From Aquimarina megaterium XH134 (GTDB lineage: Bacteria > Bacteroidota > Bacteroidia > Flavobacteriales > Flavobacteriaceae), in the NCBI RefSeq assembly GCF_000520975.1, contig NZ_JACB01000015.1, positions 124,001 through 188,000 of the forward strand: a stretch of 64,000 bases of DNA, written 5' to 3'. Within the stretch, counting starts at the first letter, position 1. Every line of letters begins with the position of its first letter. Both the position numbers and the translations under genes were made by a program. Below the pieces are notes generated by a model, which saw only the letters and a list, made by a program, of their open reading frames with translations, had not been told where the DNA came from and ran no database searches. This document shows positions 8,873-17,540 of the stretch, in pieces.

Positions 8873-8932
8873 ATAAAATGGATCAAGCTCAATTGTTGTG
8901 TTTAGGCAAATATTCTGGTTAATCTAAATAGG
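8873..8932. repeat. Direct repeat, left copy, flanking the 9.5-14.3 kb operon
   Basis: It shares with 14532-14587 an ATGGAT start, the core AATTGTTGTGTTTA.GCAAA and the end GTTAATCTAAATA, with a few substitutions and small gaps. In the right copy the last part includes the stop codon of a WYL-regulator remnant. The two copies lie in the same orientation about 5.7 kb apart. Confidence 0.6.
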
Positions 8933-9334
8933 AAGAATTCCTTGTTTTTTACATTTTTGGTTTTTTTTCGTTTCATGACTATAGTATTTTTTTATTTTGG
9001 AGAATGAATAATAACATTAGTATAATTAAAGATAACTTGATGATCTCTATCAGAAGCTTTAATATAGTTGAATGTTGAGAAAGTAAAGGTGAGTATAGAC
9101 GTGAATTCAATGTAAGAAAATCATGTCAATTCGATCTGACATAGGATTCAGAATAGTAATTTTTATTCCTAAAAAAGCTATTCTCGATACATTTTTTCTC
9201 CATTTCATTTTGAAAAACCGCTCGAATTGAAGCTTTTATATGCATTCTAGTTTATGTCGTACTCTGGTTATAAAGGTTTCTTTATGTAAAAGGTGTTTTA
9301 CAGAATCAATTATAATTAGTATATTGTAGGAATT

Positions 9335-9383
9335 ACAAATAACCCCTATAGCCATACATTGTATGGCTATAGGGGTTATTTGT
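9335..9383. repeat. 49-base near-perfect palindrome
   Basis: Two perfectly complementary 24-base arms (9335-9358 and 9360-9383) flank a single T. The arm contains AACCCCTATAGCCATACA. The right side continues as TTTAGTTTTT. It ends about 120 bases before the start of the 941-residue gene. It could act as an insulating terminator, a cruciform or protein-binding site, or a transposition scar. No gene reads into it from the left on the plus strand, which makes ordinary termination less obvious. Confidence 0.8.
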
Positions 9384-9504
9384 TTAGTTTTTAATAATCT
9401 GTAATTGTTCTTAGGATATAATTTATCAAAAATGTCGAAAGAAATTTCATATAATTAAAAGCGATAGTAGTAGATTTAACTTACTGGGATTTAAATAATT
9501 TAAT

Positions 9505-12330
9505 ATGGGGGTATCTAATTTTGCTGTGTATATGGCATATTGCACTTTTCCGCATGGAAAAGAAAGTAAGTTCATAGAAGCAAAACGAAAAACTTTTGAT
9601 CAATATATAAAGAAAAATAGTGATTATTTAGTCGAAAATAGAGCTATTGAAGAAGCTTATTACAAACCTTTAATATTTCATTTGTTTGGTAGCTTCGATG
9701 TTGTTTTTATATCACTGATAGATAATTATAAGTTTTGTCAGAAAGTTTTTGATATAGGTGAATCTGAAGATCAAATTTCTGCTAATTATCAAATTATTAC
9801 TGGGTATTATGATAAAAATTACCTTCCAAAAGGTGGGGAAAATTGTTTGAAAGGTTATTTTCCTATTGATAACAAAAAGACAAATAAAGTTTCGAAGCAT
9901 AAATATGTACATATTACAAACTTTAAATTGAATAATGGTCTTTTATTGGGTAATGGAGATCAATTTGTTGATGAAGTGTTAAAACATATTCATTCAGCTT
10001 TAAATGAGTACGAGTTGGATTTTTTATTATTCCGATCATTTAATTGGTCAGAAATAACATTAATACAGTTTGGAGATGATTTAAAGGAGCTACAAAGAAA
10101 AATTATTGATTTTAGAGAATTAAGTCTCTCTGAACTTGCGAATAACGTTGAGAACATTAGTCGAGATTCCTTGTATCATGATTTGTTTACTACTAATGGA
10201 GAAAAAAAAATTGACCATAGCCATGTTTTTGTTGATTCTCATTCATATTCTGGTGTAGATTATTTTGAATTTAATAAAAAATATGATAACAAAGATAACC
10301 CTTATAAAGATGATATGTTTAAATCATCCATTGAACTTCAGGTGAAACCTGGGCACCTTAATCCATTATATAATATCCTTAAGAAAAACTCAGTGTTTGA
10401 TGAATCAAAATTAAAGTTTAAGAATGGTAAAACAGATTACTTAGTAAAAGAAAAAGAATATGAGAGTTTTATTTCAAATTATAATCTTAATAGATTCTAT
10501 CACCATAATGGAGATGAGTTAGCACAACACATAAGAAAGTTAAAAACGAATTACTTATTTGATATTAATGAACTTAATATTGAGTCTAAAGAGGTTAGTG
10601 ATTTAGGAATCACTAATTTTGGAGAAGTGCTATCCGAAAAATGCACTATTGATATATCGGGTATAAAAGAGAAGCTCAAGAAACTTGGGATATCAAGACA
10701 ACTGAGAGAGAAAATATTAAAAGCTTTTTATAATTTCAACAATTTGATTACTGATATAGTCCTCTACGCCGAATTCATAGAATTAAAAGACTATCTATTA
10801 TATCTAGAAAGAGATATAAACAATGAAATTAATAGTCTAGATTCTTTTTTTTTAAATCCTGTGAAAATTGCAGGAGCTAATATAAATGATAAAAATACTT
10901 TTGGAGTAAGAAGAATTGAAGAAAAGTGGAAGACAATACTTGAGATCTATGAAGAAGCGTACCATAATAGAGTACATAACAATTATCTATACGAAGATAT
11001 TAATGAGTTTAGTATTGATTTTAATTGTGCCGTAAATCAAATCAATACAATTCATGACTTTATGGTGAAAACCGTTAATAATTTTTTCTTTCCTAGATTT
11101 AAAGATCAGATTATAGTGACTCAAAATGCGATAGACACAAAATCGAATGTTCTCAATGTCAATTATAATGTATACCATTTTTTAGAACCTTCATTGATAT
11201 TTACTACCTTATTTAAGGAAGTTATTAACGGATTTGAACAAAGAGCAAGCAAACCTGAAAAGAATGAAAAAGGAGAGCTAGTATCTGTACCTTTATATAA
11301 TAAAACGAATCATTTTAATACTTTAAAAAGGAAGGTTTATGAGGATATTGGGCAAAAACTGAATGAAAATGAAACTCAGAGAGTCCATTTTGATAATTTT
11401 GATTTCTTTTATTTTTTTGCAGATATAGCCAAGTTGGGATTTACTTTTTTATTCGATTATCAGTTGTATGAGTATTGGAGTTGGACATATTTTCTTCAGG
11501 ATAGTAGTCACTATCAAAATAATGGTTTGCCTGATGAAGGGTTATTTCAAAAAGAATTATTACGAATTAGTTTAATAAAAAGATTCTTTAATGATGAAGA
11601 TGAAAACTTGGTGCAATCTCCAGTTCCTGAGCTTTTTGATTTATGGCAAGAATCCATTGAGGATATTCATGAACTTGCTAAACAAATAATTGATTGTAAT
11701 CATTTTAAAGAAGATATTAGGTTGTTTTCTGAGTATATATTTATTGATAAATTCAAAATGGATAATTCAAATTATCAAGTAGCAGTAGGTACAATGGAAT
11801 TAGAGATGAGGAATAAACTGCCAGATCAACATGGTAAGATTAATAAAGGAGAAATGAAGTTACTGACAGGTCTTAAAAAACCTTTTCCAGATAATAATTA
11901 TCCGGTTCCGGATGCTTACCTACAATTAAAGTTAATTAACTGGTCTTCTCTTTACATTCAAAGTGAAGATGGTAAAAATGGTTATAGAGGAGAGCTAACA
12001 AAACTTTTTAAACTAGAAAAAGGGGCGTTATATCTTATTTGTAGCATGAGTCATGCTACACTTTCTCTTTTTAAAGAAAAAGGAGGGGCAATTAAGTTAC
12101 TACGAAGAGATTGTAAAAAAGGAAAACCTTTACCCGATTTTACATGTAAGGAAGGTGCTTCGCTTTTTATAGATCCATTTGGTGGTTTTTTTCACAATTC
12201 AGAAGATCTGAAAAACGAATATTTTGCGCTTAAAAACAATATTATTAGTATTCTTTGGCATTTTGCTATGATAGACAAAAAAAGATTATTCACTAAAAAA
12301 CAAAAGAATGAAACGGATACTCTGGCTTAG
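9505..12330 (+). CDS. Large protein of unknown function, first gene of a three-gene operon
   Basis: 941 residues, no signal peptide, no clear membrane helix and no family I recognise. Two hydrophobic-strand patterns resemble each other: residues 57-73 (FHLFGSFDVVFISLID) and 171-190 (LDFLLFRSFNWSEITLIQFG), each followed by a helix. These could be two ferredoxin-like sensor-type domains, which is a guess. The middle (about 380-560) is helical and charged, and the C-terminal third is mixed. No P-loop, nuclease or protease motif stands out. The gene overlaps the phosphoesterase gene by 23 bases, so the two are translated together. Composition is very AT-rich with many AAA, AAT and GAT codons, and no homologue lies in the surrounding core genes. 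It is a candidate sensor or scaffold of a mobile defence-type system, by context only. Confidence 0.85.
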   Translation: MGVSNFAVYMAYCTFPHGKESKFIEAKRKTFDQYIKKNSDYLVENRAIEEAYYKPLIFHLFGSFDVVFISLIDNYKFCQKVFDIGESEDQISANYQIITGYYDKNYLPKGGENCLKGYFPIDNKKTNKVSKHKYVHITNFKLNNGLLLGNGDQFVDEVLKHIHSALNEYELDFLLFRSFNWSEITLIQFGDDLKELQRKIIDFRELSLSELANNVENISRDSLYHDLFTTNGEKKIDHSHVFVDSHSYSGVDYFEFNKKYDNKDNPYKDDMFKSSIELQVKPGHLNPLYNILKKNSVFDESKLKFKNGKTDYLVKEKEYESFISNYNLNRFYHHNGDELAQHIRKLKTNYLFDINELNIESKEVSDLGITNFGEVLSEKCTIDISGIKEKLKKLGISRQLREKILKAFYNFNNLITDIVLYAEFIELKDYLLYLERDINNEINSLDSFFLNPVKIAGANINDKNTFGVRRIEEKWKTILEIYEEAYHNRVHNNYLYEDINEFSIDFNCAVNQINTIHDFMVKTVNNFFFPRFKDQIIVTQNAIDTKSNVLNVNYNVYHFLEPSLIFTTLFKEVINGFEQRASKPEKNEKGELVSVPLYNKTNHFNTLKRKVYEDIGQKLNENETQRVHFDNFDFFYFFADIAKLGFTFLFDYQLYEYWSWTYFLQDSSHYQNNGLPDEGLFQKELLRISLIKRFFNDEDENLVQSPVPELFDLWQESIEDIHELAKQIIDCNHFKEDIRLFSEYIFIDKFKMDNSNYQVAVGTMELEMRNKLPDQHGKINKGEMKLLTGLKKPFPDNNYPVPDAYLQLKLINWSSLYIQSEDGKNGYRGELTKLFKLEKGALYLICSMSHATLSLFKEKGGAIKLLRRDCKKGKPLPDFTCKEGASLFIDPFGGFFHNSEDLKNEYFALKNNIISILWHFAMIDKKRLFTKKQKNETDTLA

Positions 12331-13927
12331 CGATATTCATTTGAATGGGGAAAGCGAAAATAATGACACCAAAAATTTACTTACAGCATTTCAAAGGAAG
12401 TTAAAAAGTATAGGCAATATTGATTATTTAGTTATTAGTGGAGATATTGCTAATACAGGTGATAATGACAAACATTATAAACTCTTTTCAAAAAAAATAA
12501 TAGCACCTATAAAAGATGCTTTTTCGGAAATTAAGATAATATCTGTTCCTGGAAATCACGATGTACATTGGGGGCAAGCTAAAAAAGAAATTCAAAACTT
12601 TTTGATGAAGGGAGGGAGGATGCAAGAAAACAAACTCCAAGAGTTTAAGGAAAAAACAATAAATTCAAATTATTATGACAGCGTTTTTATGAAATATAAT
12701 AAATTTCATAATAATTTTCATAATAATATTTCAAATACTCCAAGTGATACATTCTCAAATAATTATTCCGATGATAATGATAATACTATTGTATTCACGA
12801 ATCTAAATAGCGCCTGGTTATCTATTGGAGTCTCCGCTATGGAAGGAGATAATAACTTTAGAAAAGTTCAAAACACATATTCTAACACCATATATGCTGA
12901 TAAGGATAAAACACAATTGATATTTGAAGAAGTCGGAAATCAATCTTATGGTTTTACACTAAGTAACATCAATAAAGACATTAGTAAATTAGAGAACGAG
13001 CTTATATCTGAATATAAGGATTCTTTCAAGATTTTGGTAGCACATCATCCACCTAATAATTGGCTAAGTTGGGAGGAATTATATAATAGTAGTATTAATG
13101 ATAAAAGTGAATTCAATAAATTTATAAATAAAACGGATATTGACTTGATGCTGGTAGGTCATGAGCACACATCTTTGGTTGAAGGAGAATTGATTTTCGG
13201 TAAAACATTAGTGCTTAAAGCTGGGATGTTTTTGGATCATCATGAAAAAGATCATGATCTTTCTTGGTTTAAAATTTTAGAAATAGAGGAGCAGGAAAAA
13301 ATAGTAAGAGAAAAATGGTACAATTATCATCCAGCTGGCCCCTTTTGGAAGGAAGCCCAGGAATATGGTATGGAGTACAAGAATTGGAAAAGTATTAGTA
13401 GCCCAATTATAAAAGCGAATAATAGAATCAATGATTCTGAGCATAAAGTATCTAAAGCAGATTCATCTAATATTTTAATATCAGATGATGATGAGTTAAA
13501 ATCAAAAATAAATAGTGCCAAATCTTGGAAAAAAGAAGCTCTATTTAAATTAGTAGGATTTCCTGAAAACCTGGAATTTCACACTATTAAGAAAGGTTTA
13601 TTGCTATATTCGTATAAAAAAGAGGAAAAAACCCCTATTTTATTTGTTATTGATAATATCGAAGATGTTTTTTCCAACAACCCCGATGATTTACCAAAAA
13701 ATTCTTATATTGAAGCACTATTGGCTTATTTAAAAGAAAATAATTCTCACTCAGATATATTTATATTTTATATGTATTCGTTTGCTAATAAGGAAGATAA
13801 GGAGAGTCAAAAATATCTTAAACGAATCATTCGTAAAAAATTTGAACATTTTAAATATATCATCTTCAACAATGATCTTTGTAAAAGTAAATTAAAAAAT
13901 GCTAAATTTGCAATACGCATGGTATAA
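12308..13927 (+). CDS. Calcineurin-like metallophosphoesterase with an unassigned C-terminal domain
   Basis: 539 residues. The N-terminal 300 or so carry the complete metallophosphoesterase motif set: D9-x-H11 (WLSDIH), D46 (SGDIAN), N83-H84-D85 (GNHDVHW), H246 (VAHHPP) and G284-H-E-H287. The two-metal active site should therefore work, on a phosphodiester, nucleotide or phosphoprotein that cannot be told from sequence. A polar linker at about 365-400 leads to a C-terminal domain (about 400-539). That domain has alternating strand and helix segments such as PILFVIDNIEDVF and SDIFIFYMYSF, resembling no family I can name. The start lies inside the preceding gene (23-base overlap), and the third gene begins 6 bases after its stop. 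It is the likely effector or signalling enzyme of this operon. No signal peptide, so cytoplasmic. Confidence 0.9.
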   Translation: MKRILWLSDIHLNGESENNDTKNLLTAFQRKLKSIGNIDYLVISGDIANTGDNDKHYKLFSKKIIAPIKDAFSEIKIISVPGNHDVHWGQAKKEIQNFLMKGGRMQENKLQEFKEKTINSNYYDSVFMKYNKFHNNFHNNISNTPSDTFSNNYSDDNDNTIVFTNLNSAWLSIGVSAMEGDNNFRKVQNTYSNTIYADKDKTQLIFEEVGNQSYGFTLSNINKDISKLENELISEYKDSFKILVAHHPPNNWLSWEELYNSSINDKSEFNKFINKTDIDLMLVGHEHTSLVEGELIFGKTLVLKAGMFLDHHEKDHDLSWFKILEIEEQEKIVREKWYNYHPAGPFWKEAQEYGMEYKNWKSISSPIIKANNRINDSEHKVSKADSSNILISDDDELKSKINSAKSWKKEALFKLVGFPENLEFHTIKKGLLLYSYKKEEKTPILFVIDNIEDVFSNNPDDLPKNSYIEALLAYLKENNSHSDIFIFYMYSFANKEDKESQKYLKRIIRKKFEHFKYIIFNNDLCKSKLKNAKFAIRMV

Positions 13928-13933
13928 GATATT

Positions 13934-14338
13934 ATGGAAAAAGATAAAAAAATAACATCTGCTATTAGAGGAATCCTCAATGATTTGTTAGCTTATGCAA
14001 AAGAAGATAGCTACCCTGCTATTTCATTTGAAGATCTTACTTCAATAGTTATTGATAATGATAAGGATAATGTTCTTAATGATATTAATTATATAGAATC
14101 AAGAAAAAAACTAGAAGAATTAATGGTAAGTGATTATAATTTACCACAAGATACGTATAAATCACATTTTATTGAAAACAGTTTTATTAAAGGTGTCTCT
14201 TTAAAACAAGAATTAGAAGAAGACAAGAATGTGATTAAAGTAGATGATGAATCTTTGGATATTACCTTACGTGTTTTGGAAGCAGATGCACTTATATACC
14301 GTCATAACAACGATAAAGAAACTTATATTGCGGGTTAA
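13934..14338 (+). CDS. Small acidic protein of unknown function, third gene of the operon
   Basis: 134 residues, soluble, rich in Asp, Glu and Lys, and predicted mostly helical. The N-terminal part (KKITSAIRGILNDLLAYAKE) is amphipathic. The C-terminal part ends in a strand-like DALIYRHNNDKETYIAG. No motif is recognised. It begins 6 bases after the phosphoesterase stop, so it belongs to the same transcript. In two- or three-gene conflict systems a small last gene can be an adaptor, an inhibitor or an immunity protein. Nothing in the sequence chooses between these. No clear terminator follows before the repeat at 14532. Confidence 0.8.
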   Translation: MEKDKKITSAIRGILNDLLAYAKEDSYPAISFEDLTSIVIDNDKDNVLNDINYIESRKKLEELMVSDYNLPQDTYKSHFIENSFIKGVSLKQELEEDKNVIKVDDESLDITLRVLEADALIYRHNNDKETYIAG

Positions 14339-14531
14339 ATAAAGAAAGTTTTTTTTCAATCCAGCTATTTGATTTGTATTTATATGCTTAATAGATAAAC
14401 CAGACAGGGAAGTTATTTTTCGTTTTGTTCTGTTAATTTATAATTTTTTTCTATATGCATTATTTTTTCTCCTCTACGGTATAGAGTTTTACAAAGTGTA
14501 GATTCATAACAATTACCATTGCCAGTGAACT

Positions 14532-14587
14532 TATAATGGATGATGCCTAATTGTTGTGTTTATGCAAAATTTATGTTAATCTAAATA
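14532..14587. repeat. Direct repeat, right copy, flanking the 9.5-14.3 kb operon
   Basis: This matches 8873-8932 (shared core AATTGTTGTGTTTA.GCAAA and GTTAATCTAAATA). Its right end overlaps the stop codon of the WYL remnant (14576-14578). The repeat may therefore derive from the 3' end and downstream region of that gene. Confidence 0.6.
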
Positions 14588-14787
14588 AAGTTCAGAACCC
14601 TTATTAAGTCTTTCACTAATTCGTTTACGAAGTCGTTTGGGCTGTAATACCTCAATACTCTCCCCAAAACCTAATAACAATCTTTCCAATTCAAAATTAA
14701 TTTTCACTTTGATACTTATTATAATACTGCCATCATCATTTTGCTGTTCGAGTATTTGTGAATGATGTAATGGTTTAGTAATTACAT
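14576..14787 (-). pseudogene. C-terminal remnant of a WYL-domain transcriptional regulator
   Basis: On the minus strand the reading frame gives YVITKPLHHSQ, then FELERLLLGFGESIEVLQP and LRKRISERLN, ending at a stop at 14578-14576. This is the usual C-terminal end of YafY-type WYL regulators, the part after the WYL core. The N-terminal HTH and the WYL core are missing. At about 14785 the frame runs straight into the IS3 transposase fragment on the other strand. WYL regulators are often linked to phage-defence loci in other bacteria, so this one may once have controlled a neighbour. Confidence 0.75.
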
Positions 14788-15609
14788 ATGGAGTTAGTAC
14801 AAGTGGTTATTACAATTGGTTAAAACTAGGTCCATCAAAACGATGGTTAGAAAACGAAGCTATCTCTCTGCAAATAGGCACTATTTTTAAAGAAAGCTTT
14901 GAAAGTTATGGAGCTCCAAGAGTTAAAGTTGAGTTATTAAAACGTGGTTATCGTGTTTCTAGGCCCAGAGTAGCTAGACTGATGAAAGCTAATAAATTAT
15001 TTGCTAGAAGAAGTTGTAGATTTATAGTTACTACAGATGCTAATCATAGCTATCCAATAGCCCCAAATATCTTGAAACAAAATTTTTCAGTTGATAGAGA
15101 AAATCACGTTTGGGTATCTGACATTACTTATATCCAAACCAAACAAGGCTGGGTATATTTGACGGTAATTATAGATTTATTTCATAGAAAAGTGGTAGGA
15201 TGGTCAATGAGTCTAACATTAAATACCAGTGACACTATCATTCCGGCTTGGAATATGGCTGTAACATCAAATACTATCAGTAAGGAACTAATTATTCCAT
15301 TCTGATAGAGGAACTCGATATGCTAGTTATAGATTTACCAATATTATAAAAAGTTATAATGGATTAATAAAACAAAGTATGAGTAAGAAAGGAAATTGTT
15401 GGGATAATGCCGTAGCTGAATCGTTCTTTAAAAGCTTAAAAGTAGAGTGGGTATACAAACACAACTATGGACTTAGATCAGAAGCTGAGCTATCAATCTT
15501 TCAATGGATTGAAACTTGGTATAATAGAAGAAGAATACACTCTAGTTTGGGGTATAAAACTATAGAAGAATTTAAAATAGAAATGTTTAATCAAAAAGTA
15601 GCTGCATGA
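14784..15609 (+). mobile_element. IS3-family transposase (OrfB) fragment, 5'-truncated and frameshifted
   Basis: Frame 1 runs from 14784 (YGVSTSGYYNWLK) through a first catalytic-Asp region, WVSDITYIQTKQGW, to a stop near 15302. Frame 2 picks up at about 15295 with HSDRGTRYAS (second Asp) and continues through WDNAVAESFFKSLK (catalytic Glu) to the stop at 15609. The DDE residues are all present, but split by a frameshift near 15295. The N-terminal start of OrfB and all of OrfA are missing. The right end probably lies shortly after 15622, where TGTCCACTTTTTAGTTGCA occurs. The element is dead. Confidence 0.85.
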
Positions 15610-15759
15610 CTCTTAACTAAATGTCCACTTTTTAGTTGCAAGTCCACAATTTTAGACCCTCTGGTTTTTGGACAACAAACTTATTAAAAAGCAAATAGAT
15701 TTGTTGGTCACAAATGTCAATTTTTTCTCGATAATATTCATAAATTGAAAAACAATCCT

Positions 15760-16130
15760 TTAATAAAAAACTAAATCTTCTTTCCATTCCCCTTCACGAG
15801 ATAAAGCAATCTCTTTCTGACTTTTCTTTACTCGTATATCCGCTAATGAGGCTAGTTTTTTAGGATCTCTTTCTCCATTAATTATTGCTCTTATGATCCT
15901 TTGGCCGGTCTTACCATTAATATCTCTAATAGCAATATCTAACCTAATGTTCATTAAACATAAAGATTTTTGCATTTTATTGGTATACTTTGCACACTGC
16001 TTGATCAAGGTTTGTCTATGATAGTAATAGGTTTTTAGCTGTCTTGTGCATTCATCTGGTAAAAAACTACTTCTCAATAAACCAAGACTATGTAATTTTT
16101 GAATCCATTGACAATCAACACATCAGTCTT
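15760..16130 (-). pseudogene. IS110-family transposase remnant
   Basis: Minus-strand reading gives KTDV, then after a one-base deletion near 16117 DCQWIQKLHSLGLLRSSF, LKTYYYHRQTLIKQCAKY and MNIRLDIAIRDINGKTGQ, ending ...EGEWKEDLVFY. These are the middle segments of IS110/IS116-type transposases. The N-terminal DEDD catalytic part and the C-terminal serine domain are both missing. It is an inactive fragment of about 120 codons and shows that the locus has accepted several elements. Confidence 0.8.
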
Positions 16131-16182
16131 CTTTAATTTTATATTTTTTAATTTGATCTTTTATTGGTGAATTTGGGCTTTT

Positions 16183-16590
16183 TTAATCAATATCTTTAAA
16201 CTTCTTATATAAAAAACCTAATATGGCTACTACAAGAGTTGCAGAAGTAAATCCAGCACCTATATTTTCGGAAAAAGCGAAAAAGACAAAACGAACAAGA
16301 CCAATAGCTACAATTATAATCAATATCTTAATTAAACATCCCCCTGTTTCAAAATCATCATATCCATTCTTTTTAAATCTACGTCTGCCTATCCTTATTA
16401 AAATATAACCAGGCAATATAACAACAATAAAGAAAAAGATAATTAAAACCATAAGTATCTCTGTATCCTTTACAATCAAATCCCCTCCCTTTATATACGT
16501 GTCTATACAGGAAGCTGATACACATATAGAACAGAAAATAATCCATATTAATCCTATAACACTTAACTTATTGTTAAAATATTTTCCCAT
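16183..16590 (-). CDS. Small membrane protein of unknown function
   Basis: 135 residues with four probable membrane helices at about 10-30, 44-66, 85-106 and 113-128. A basic loop (RIGRRRFKKNGYDDFETGG) separates helices 2 and 3. No family is recognised. It lies 70 bases before, and on the same strand as, the tail-fibre-like gene's 5' neighbour region, in an area of insertion debris, so its job is unknown. The ORF is intact and its hydrophobic pattern is regular, which favours a real gene. Confidence 0.6.
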   Translation of the reverse strand: MGKYFNNKLSVIGLIWIIFCSICVSASCIDTYIKGGDLIVKDTEILMVLIIFFFIVVILPGYILIRIGRRRFKKNGYDDFETGGCLIKILIIIVAIGLVRFVFFAFSENIGAGFTSATLVVAILGFLYKKFKDID

Positions 16591-16631
16591 CGATTTATTG
16601 AACTTTATTGATTTTATTTAAATTTTCGTCA

Positions 16632-17365
16632 TCAATTGATTTTAATATAGAAATATACGGTCATGTTCTTTGGTCTTGTTTCATTTTCTCCATTGGGTTC
16701 AGTAGAGAATCCAGTATTAGTTCCTGTATCAATTGATATGAAAGATCTAGGACCACTTGATCCTCCTCCAGCTCGAATGTTATGAGAATGTTTAGAAATG
16801 TATCAGATTGTAGTTTTCCTACAGGAGTATTGCCTGGATTAGCTTGATCGGGTTTAACAGGATATACTCCATCGAACTTGACTTCGTAATCACTAGTATT
16901 CCTTAAAAACAAACCTCTTAAATCAGGAACATCATTAAGTTTAGATCCATATATAGAATTATTAACAATTCTTCCATCACAAGGAGCCCATTTTACAACT
17001 TTCATATCTGATGAATACTCAAGGTTATTTATTGATAAGAAAGTTTCATATCTTAAAACAGAGCTTATGATTGTACCTACTGGTAAATTTTCAACTTTAT
17101 GAATGAAAACTTTCCCGTTAATAGTATCTACTTTACTACCTGTAAACTTTTCTAAAAATTTATCATTCACTTCTTTTCGTATATCTGGTTTTATACCCTC
17201 TGCAAGTAAACCACTAAATTGTGTTATAGCTACTGTTAATATAGAAGCAAAAGCTCCAATAACTGCAATTCGTATTGTCTGTTTAGCTGTGATTTTTGCA
17301 ACCTGTACTTCAGGTTTCTCTTTTTCTTTCTCTTCTGATTGAGTGTTTTCATTTTTAGAATCCAT
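16632..17365 (-). pseudogene. Membrane-anchored tail-fibre-like protein, frameshifted near its C-terminus
   Basis: The gene starts MDSKNENTQSEEKEK, an acidic head. A membrane helix follows at 30-50. From residue 95 the pattern is that of phage tail-collar/fibre ends: LPVGTIISSVL, KWAPCDGRIVNNSIYG, VPDLRGLFLRN, and GKLQSDTF at residue 190. The open frame then ends in unrelated sequence at 16661. In the next frame the expected family ending is present: HSHNIRAGGGSSG, TGTNTGFSTEP and ETRPKNMTVYFYIKIN, with a stop at 16632. One base lost from an A-run near 16790 explains both. The cause could be a true mutation, a sequencing error or slippage. Function is unknown; tail-fibre-like modules without phage genes nearby are unusual. 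Confidence 0.75.
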
Positions 17366-17406
17366 TCCCTCTAAGTTTAAATTGAACTTTTGTTTAAAGC
17401 AAAATA

Positions 17407-17435
17407 CCCCATATCTAAAATCATTAGATACGGGG
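17407..17435 (-). terminator. Hairpin downstream of the 17541-17870 gene
   Basis: On the minus strand CCCCGTATCTAA and TTAGATATGGGG pair fully, with a G-U wobble where the plus strand would have an A-C mismatch. This points to a role in minus-strand RNA. A short T-rich stretch follows. Confidence 0.55.
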
Positions 17436-17540
17436 CAATTCTTTTTCTTAAGTTGCTGTAAAATTACAAAAAAACAAAATAAATTACTGATTGTTAGGTA
17501 TTTGTTTTTTTTGCTAAATCAGTTTATTGAACTTTTAATT

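Larger units (their letters stand above)
7991..9504. other. Long non-coding stretch with island scars
   Basis: About 1.5 kb without a convincing protein gene. In order it holds a probable promoter for the LytTR gene (8086-8093), a strong bidirectional hairpin (8452-8490), the second tRNA-Arg-end-like repeat (8501-8533), a decayed 3' half of a tRNA-Met (8671-8715), one arm of a direct repeat (8873-8932), and a 49-base palindrome (9335-9383). No promoter for the 9505 gene could be fixed by eye. Confidence 0.7.

Noticed and set aside
9335-9383. Palindrome as an integron attC site
   Set aside because: The arms are perfectly complementary, without the bulges and the conserved attC core sites; no integrase is near.
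9505-12330. Assigning the 941-residue protein to a named defence family
   Set aside because: No catalytic or nucleotide-binding motif is visible, so any named assignment would be invented.
16661-16795. The C-terminal 45 residues of the open frame of the tail-fibre-like gene as real protein
   Set aside because: The family ending is present one frame over, so this stretch is out-of-frame translation.
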